Shown here piece by piece: positions 57,983-64,000 of a stretch of 64,000 nucleotides of DNA. The translations under genes were made by a program, and so were the position numbers. Position 1 is the stretch's first letter. Each line of letters opens with the position of its first letter. Below the pieces are notes generated by a model that saw nothing but the letters and a program-made list of their open reading frames with translations, searched no databases and was not told the DNA's origin. The DNA comes from Oscheius dolichura (Eukaryota; Nematoda; Chromadorea; Rhabditida; Rhabditidae): contig OW051497.1 in the NCBI GenBank assembly GCA_932521035.1, forward strand, positions 3,162,001-3,226,000, in the 5' to 3' direction.

Positions 57983-60577
57983 CGATTCCATTCTTGCAAG
58001 TGCCTCGGCAGAGGTGATGCTTTACAACGACGCCCATAAGCGATGGGATCCACCGAACGGCAATGACGGTCTTTCAGTAGTTCAGATTATTAGGAGCGGT
58101 ACCACAGCAACTTTCAGAATTATAGGCATCAGTAGGGAGGTATGCATTGATGTGATGGACTTGAGACTAATTTGGAAAATTCAGAATAAGACATGTGTGC
58201 TCAATTGTAATATTCATCACAAATTGAAGTATCACACGGCAACTCCCACCTTCCATCAATGGAGAGACGAAAAACGACAGGTGAGAATAACTTCTGATGC
58301 GTTCAGTTGATTGTAAGAGGGCACGTCCTTTGATATCAGAGTTAGCGGAACCATGGAATACTGTTCGACACCCCTTTTGGGAGCTCAGATTGCGGATTAC
58401 CTAGTCCTAAAGGAAGCAAATCTGCAGACATATTTAACTGCGCGCCCAAAATCTGATCACGTTGATACCCGTTGCAACGGTTCCTTGCAGCTCTGACATG
58501 ATATGAACCTGGCCCGTTCAACCTATCTACCGGAGCTTGCCTCAACTAACCATGCGTATTTCGCTCTTTTCGTTTGCTATCCCAGCATTCTTATAAATTT
58601 AGAGACTACTTTAAAATCCTGGAAGGCGTTCGAGCATTTTCCCATGCGTCTAACCATGTTTATCAACAGTTGAAACCGATTTCACCATATATTTTGAAAA
58701 TCAAGAGAAAATGTATACCAACCCCCAAAAAGGTTGCAGCTGCGATCGCTAGCAGTTTTTCAAGCTTGCAAAAAAGCCCGCTGGACAGGGGAAAGCCAGA
58801 TGGGTTGCTAGATCAATACGGCTCATTTCCTTATCCACGTCTCACTCCCTGGTCATTTTCAGGTCTACGGTCTCAATTTCTCAAGTCCCGAAGAGGCACG
58901 CAACTTCGTGGTTATTATGAGCGACTCGATCAGTTATCTCAACGACATCCAAATGAATGGTCATTCCCAGAACGAATATCACCAGATCCATCACGGTGAG
59001 TAATACAATCTTTCTTCTTTTTTTGACATCTTTTGAACTCCCAGAGATGTTTTGTAGTGGGCGCGATTTTAGGATTATTTCTCTGGGACGTCTAGGACGA
59101 AGAGAGCCAGTTTTCTGTGAATCTATTTTGATAGTAAAGCGAAATTCTCTATTGGGGGTGATGCCAGTTCCCTTAACATTTAACTAGCGAAATGTCTTCC
59201 TTTATTTTCTGCTGTTTGGAGCAATCTAACAATGTCATGTTTAGCAGAGAGCTGACCGCATCAAAACGCGACGAAAGTGAGTAAGAAATATTTTGTTCTC
59301 AGTAGAGAAATAGCGCTTTGGGTCAACAGTAGTGACTAAGAAATAGATTAACCAAATTCATTTACCGAAGAAGAACTATTAATCCATCATATGACTGTCT
59401 TTCAGATAACGTGTATCAAGATCCACACCAACACATGCCCCACAATCAGTCAGCCCCCACCTTCCGGGAACAAGAGGAGCAAAATGGGCTGCATCCGAGC
59501 TTTAGGTACTGTCCTAACATAAACAGGCGGAAAACTGGTCTTTTGTAGGAAGTCTTCTCATTCGGTCCAGGGCAGTCAACAACTGACTCAGCAGCAGAGA
59601 CGGTCATCACAAAGCTCCAGTTCTTCGTCGAACGCTGGCCTATCAGGGATGATGGGACAGGTCAGTGCCACCCCTTCCGTCTCTATTACTCACTGCTTTA
59701 TTCTCTTGCAATGAGACTTGTTCAGATGCCCGTTGGGGCTCCCCGAGCTCCTGCCACTATTATTCCCCCCGCCCCGGCACTCCCTCCTACCGGTGGCGCT
59801 CCTCCAGCCCCACCCCCGCCTCCTGCCAACTTGACGAGTGCTCATGCTCCGCCACCTCCTCCCCCACCTCCGGCGAACATCACAGCACCGGTTCCAAAGA
59901 CGATGAATGCCGGCTTGGCAGATGAAATCAAAAATGGAATCAAACTAAGGAAAACAGGAGGCGCGACTAATGGCAGTGGGCCATCCACGCCTGCAACTGT
60001 AGCAGCTCCTCCTCCTGCACCACGTGAGATTTAAAGCTAGTTTTATTTTTATTAAATAGTTTTAGCAAAGATGGATATGGTCCAGGAGCTTGCCTTAACT
60101 TTTAGCAAGAGGAAGGCAAAACAGGCAGAGGCTAATACAACCGACAATAAGTCGAATACGAGCAATGGCTCATCCGATAGCGGAGTCTACCCTCCTGCCA
60201 AACCAAAAAGCCAAGTTAATGGCACAGCGTCGAGTCCCAAATCACATAGAAAGTAAGACAATCTCTTTGTTACATTTCATTAAAATTGTTTCAGAGCTCC
60301 TTCGGCGTCTTCGATCTCATCTCAAGAAGAAAATATAACAAAGACAGTGAACGGAGCTATCAATGGATTGAGTCATGGTCCGGTGACCGCCGAGGTTTTA
60401 GAAAAGTGAGTTATTTCAAGATTTGACGTTAGTCAGAAGGCATTTCCTCTATTTTCATTCTTTTCTCAATGAGATCTTTCCAGATTCCGAGCAGAGCTAA
60501 TGGTTGAAGTCAGACTGGAAATCAACAAGGCTAAGCAAGAAATAATAGAAGCAATTCGAGCAGAAATGAGGAGATGA
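57983..60577 (+). CDS. unc-34: Ena/VASP actin regulator, 5' exon not found
   Basis: Ena/VASP proteins elongate actin filaments at leading edges and filopodia. The first recognised exon starts at 57983 after TTTTTTTCAG, in mid-gene. The EVH1 domain reads SASAEVMLYNDAHKRWDPPN, TTATFRIIGISRE, VLNCNIHHKLKYHTATPTFH, QWRDEKRQ, then across a 580-nt intron VYGLNFSSPEEARNFVVIMS; the W-x-P and Y-G-L-N-F EVH1 signatures are intact. A Gln/Ser-rich region follows, then a profilin-binding proline-rich core (repeated APPPPPPPP), then a thymosin-like G-actin-binding motif (LADEIKNGIKLRKTGG) and a basic FAB-like patch (ALTFSKRKAKQ). The last exon is a C-terminal tetramerisation coiled coil, VLEKFRAELMVEVRLEINKA, ending IRAEMRR. 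All EVH2 blocks are in order, so the protein is complete apart from its start. Confidence 0.95.
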
Positions 60578-61332
60578 GCGACTCTTCCTCATTCTACGCT
60601 ACTTCCCGGGTTATTTTTAAGTTCTGTTAAGTTTTAATTCCCCCTTACGTGCAGGACGGTGCTTCGCTTTTCTCCCTTGTATTTTTACGTCAACTTCTTT
60701 AGTCTATGTATGGCTCCGCTGATCTTTCTCCGATCTACCCATAGTTGTAATTTCTAACTGACTGCTCAAAACCGTCCTCCAGTCTATTTTGGTCGGGAAA
60801 GATGGTTCCTTTTTTCTTCTCTTTCGTAAAAATCTAAAGTTCTTCGTTTCCGTCACATTGTTGTCATATGCGCCAAGTCATTGACGAATATAGTCATTTG
60901 ATTATGCTAAGATGTATACTGGTGAACTTTAAAATATTTTTTTGACATTTTCGTTACCTCACCACCCTGTGGGGGAATCTCCTCTATATCCTGCCCTGTA
61001 ACATATGCTCCATATTGCTCTAGAATGTCTGGATTGCTAGTTTTTTGGATTCTTACGTGGGAAGACTTCTTCCATCACTTTTGCTCAACCCGATTTACGT
61101 AAGACTCGAAAAATTAGCCTTTCACCCATTCGTGACTCCCTGATGGCCATTTTTCATGACGTCTTCGATTGTAACTTGGTTGTGATAATGACGTTATGGA
61201 AGAGTTCGGCGTCTTCTCCTTCTCATTGGCCTCCTCATTCAAAGTGCTACCCTTGACGGCGTTCTCTGTCTCCCCATGATGATGTATAATAAAAATTATA
61301 GTTTATTTACTACTTCTTTAATCGTTGAGCAT
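60578..61332. other. 3' UTR of Ena
   Basis: About 750 nt, T-rich, without ORFs of note. It ends at an AATAAA at 61288-61293. The length and position fit a long 3' UTR of the Ena gene. Confidence 0.55.
61288..61307. terminator. Opposed polyadenylation signals for convergent transcripts
   Basis: An AATAAA on the plus strand (61288-61293) and one on the minus strand (61307-61302) are separated by eight bases. The first fits the end of the Ena transcript; the second fits a minus-strand transcript entering from the right. Confidence 0.55.
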
Positions 61333-62127
61333 TTATAACGTAGGCGTACAAGAGATCTTCGGATCGCGAATGGATGAGCCAGCACAAGGGCAGACGTACT
61401 TAGCCATTGTAAGAACTCCTCCGATACATCTTTTGCTTCTTCTACAAATGCTCCTCGGTTCAAGTCTATAAAATTCAATTTTATCTGGCCAACAGTGCCA
61501 CTTGCTTCACCCAGGGGGGCGTTCAAAGATAGATTGAGCAGTTGTGCGCTTCTTTTTTCTTTTTGGGAGGAACTTGTCCAGCCTCCTAGGTGACGTATGT
61601 GTTGCCTATAGTTCTCCTTCTACTCACAGTGAGTTTCTATATGAATATCGTCCCATAATCCCATTATTCAGGGTGTCAGATAATCCCGAACATTTAAACC
61701 CATCTGTAGTACTAATAACGTTACCGAGAGAGTCATCTTAAGTGCAAGGAGATCACCATCCCTCCTGGGGTGCAATGCCCTCTGGAATCTCCGCGGATAC
61801 TGAACAGGTAGGTAGATTACATCTCCTTTAAAAGATAAAAGTGCTAACTTGTTGTCTACTGCTAGTAATCCCTTATTTGCGCTATACGTGATAAAAAAAT
61901 CTTCTTTGTCGAAATGGCAACTGCTGATACCTAATCATTTTGTTTGTTTCAACCCAACTCATGGTGTATACGCCAGGATCAGTAGGGATTTCTGTCTCGG
62001 ACAATAGGAGATATAATTTCAATGGAGTAGCGGATTGGGCGGCTTGATCCCCTCTCCTCCTTCTCATTACAACCCCTCGTTTTCGTAAGCCTAGAAGAAA
62101 TATCAGAGCCTCCCAGGGGAGACCCAC
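61333..62127 (-). CDS. Possible minus-strand gene antisense to the RRM gene
   Basis: Coding-like segments occur in order on the minus strand: MSGGGSPLGGSDISSRLTKT (from 62127), DDSLGNVISTTDGFKCSGLS with YSYRNSL, an in-phase join across a 43-nt GTGAGT-CCTAG intron to RLDKFLPKRKKKRTTAQSIF, and a Cys-containing end (MAKYVCPCAGSSIRDPKISC, stop near 61333) followed 26 bases later by a minus-strand AATAAA. Not all joins resolve in phase and I recognise no family. It overlaps exons and introns of the plus-strand RRM gene, whose phased exon chain is stronger. Confidence 0.25.
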
Positions 62128-64000
62128 CTCCTGACATTTATCACCTGAGAGGTTACTCTTTTTGTTTTAACGCAGAGAAATCAGTGGCATGGTCGAGAGA
62201 GGCACTTTCTCTCGAGGAACCGCATGGCGTCCTATAAGGTAAGGAAGTGGAAGCTACAATCTTTAACTTTTTCTTTACTTGAGAGTGTCAATTTTCACTG
62301 AACACTGATTCAGAGGGTAAAAGTAAGCAATGAAGCACGTTTAATTGATGCCCTCATTAATTTTACCTGTCTTTTTAAGCGGAAATCCGATTTCTTCCCT
62401 CGCTCTTCTGCCACCACCTTTGAGGGTGTCTACTTTTGCAAATAACCTCGACCACACTACTGCTGGACGTCAACTGCAGGTAAAAATAACCAACTGCGTA
62501 AGTGAGAGACATCACATTTGTTTTACTACGCCCTTCCCACGTCAGTTTATACCTCGGTGTTTTCTGAGAAACTGATTTTGTGGGCGAAATGCCGAGGAGG
62601 CCTAGAGGGCGGTCGGGGGAATTTTGTATTTTGAGGAACGCTCCTTGGATATTTTTCCGTTTTGCAGGCACTCACAACGACTCCCTCGAAGAAGGGTCGG
62701 CCCTTCCAGAGGAGTATCTCCTGTCCAATGGGTACCACTCTCCTTTGTGACAAGAACCTAATCCCGAAGTATTATCTCAACTCTGATGGAAGATGGAGTC
62801 GCATACCATATGCCAGGGTAAGTAAAGTTTGCGAGGGTGATTCATTCGGAAGAAGAAGCCAACTTGCAAATCCGGTTCCTAAAATAAGAGCTAATCCGTA
62901 CGAAAAGAAAACTGAAGCGTACTAGCCAGTGACTAAAAAACTAGATGAGCCCTTCTAAATAATCTTCCAAAGGTTGTATTCGTACTAATAATTGAGATAC
63001 CCGCAAGAATCCCTCTTCCATGTGTAGACGAGGTTTTTATGAGCGGATATATCTCCCCTACGCGTTTCATTTTTCTTTTTTTTTAACATCTAAGTTGCAG
63101 TACGCGAAAAAATGACGGCAACCAGTGGAAACGGCTGAAAGATGTTTCCTACGCAACATAGCAACATGCGCTCTCCGTTTCAACGAAAAAGATATTAGCG
63201 ACTCAGACAACCTCCAAAAATCAGGCAGCAATTGAAACAGGGTTGTGACACTTCCGGGACTCTCCTTTAGATCGTGTGCACCTTATCTCGACCAGGAATC
63301 TTGATCAGGAGTAAAACGCTCGTATTGCCCAGAAATATAAAGTATTTCCTGGTCTTGAGCTCTTTCCAGCAGCCTTCCGGTAGTCGTTTTTCCAAGGCGG
63401 TTTGATCAAGAGTGATTGAGCCAGGAGGGTCGGGAAGAGTGATACGCGTTGGTATAACTGATTTGGCCGCTCAACGGCTTCTTTTCAGTATTCCCCACAT
63501 CTGTTTGGAGATGCTCCCTTCAAGAAACGCCGTCTCTTCGTCTTGGGCCTACCTCCTGAAACAACTCAACAAAATGTTAGATTCTACAAGTAAACATCCG
63601 TTTACCGACTTTAGCTGTACAACTACTTTGCTCAGTTTGGCACTCTGGATGTTGTGGAAATCAAATATCTCCGAGAGTCGTCAGACTGTCGTGGATGTGC
63701 CTACGTCACCTACATGTCCATCCACGACTCAGACGCTGTGCTGAACTTCAAGCCCCACATCTTTCTTGGACGTACGGTAACGTAGTTCATTTGTAGAAAT
63801 CACAAATTTCATTTTGTAGCTAGAGGTGAAAAGGGCGAACCGTGTAGTCGAGGGTCAAGATATCCCGGTCGAGGATCCAATTGAGGGGTACAGGATAAAC
63901 TTTGTCTTCTATGAAATGAAGAACAAAGAGATGGCTGTCTGGGAATTTCGCACTATCCAGAAGTTCCTGTACTACTTCAAACAGTTTGGCAAGGTTCTCC
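61743..64000 (+). CDS. Tandem-RRM RNA-binding protein, partial at both ends
   Basis: Seven exons join in phase: 61743-61807, 62176-62238, 62380-62479, 62668-62817, 63489-63575, 63615-63776 and 63820 to the edge. The first four give a Ser/Pro/Arg region without a known domain (EITIPPGVQCPLESPRILNR, GTFSRGTAWRPISGNPISS, TTPSKKGRPFQRSISC). An RRM follows: RNP2 is RLFVLGLP, the loop and helix are ETTQQNLYNYFAQFGTLDVV, and RNP1 is CRGCAYVTY, with GRTLEVKRAN closing the domain. RNP1 has Cys where aromatic or Gly residues are usual (RGxAYVxY otherwise kept). A second RRM starts RINFVFYEMKNKEMAVWEFR, IQKFLYYFKQFGKVL and runs off the edge. The pair suggests an hnRNP/Musashi/DAZ-like splicing or translation regulator; the subfamily cannot be fixed. 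The upstream start was not found. Confidence 0.8.

Noticed and set aside
1-64000. Search for CRISPR arrays, rRNA genes, bacterial operons or prophage
   Set aside because: No regularly spaced direct repeats, rRNA-like blocks or bacterial gene layout were seen; spliced metazoan genes cover the window.

Overview
This is a compact animal genomic window, almost certainly from a rhabditid-type nematode. The evidence is spliced genes with very small introns (30-50 nt is usual), several start codons directly after a 3'-splice-like TTTCAG that suggests spliced-leader trans-splicing, nematode-expanded families (an F-box/FBA2 gene, a hedgehog-related ground-like gene, a divergent Cys-loop channel), and orthologues of egl-3, sbt-1, num-1, unc-34 and lap-2. 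All functional names are read from conserved motifs; no search was run. Gene entries give start-to-stop spans, with exons described in the text.

Left part (1-17 kb). The minus strand carries the prohormone convertase PC2 (egl-3; it runs off the left edge), an NCOA4/ARA70-like protein and an M17 leucine aminopeptidase. Two small unrecognised plus-strand genes lie between them: an internally repeated YYNCAPV protein and a secreted acidic protein.

Middle (17-34 kb). Two paralogous secreted two-MAM-domain proteins flank a cluster that looks like a duplicated F-box plus SUMO-like unit. One F-box gene is intact and the other is reduced to its 3' end. One SUMO-like gene is intact but has no C-terminal diglycine; the other is broken but keeps the diglycine. 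A 275-bp palindromic MITE-like element sits inside the cluster. A small basic protein and the second MAM gene may form the head of an operon. They are followed on the plus strand by an MEA1-like acidic protein and TFIIF beta, then on the minus strand by a Cys-loop receptor whose 1.3-kb intron holds a small secreted-protein gene on the opposite strand.

Right part (34-64 kb). Numb (num-1), a tRNA-Gln(CTG), the PC2 chaperone 7B2 (sbt-1) and a ground-like protein are followed by about 11 kb without recognisable coding sequence. Then come Ena/VASP (unc-34) and an RRM RNA-binding protein that runs off the right edge.

Functional links. PC2 and its dedicated chaperone 7B2 are both present and about 38 kb apart on the same strand. 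A short KR-containing candidate secretory peptide ORF lies between them. Numb and Ena are both cell polarity and migration genes. The features most worth following are the SUMO/F-box duplication, the dual-frame exon in the first MAM gene, the diglycine-less SUMO, and the PC2-7B2 linkage.
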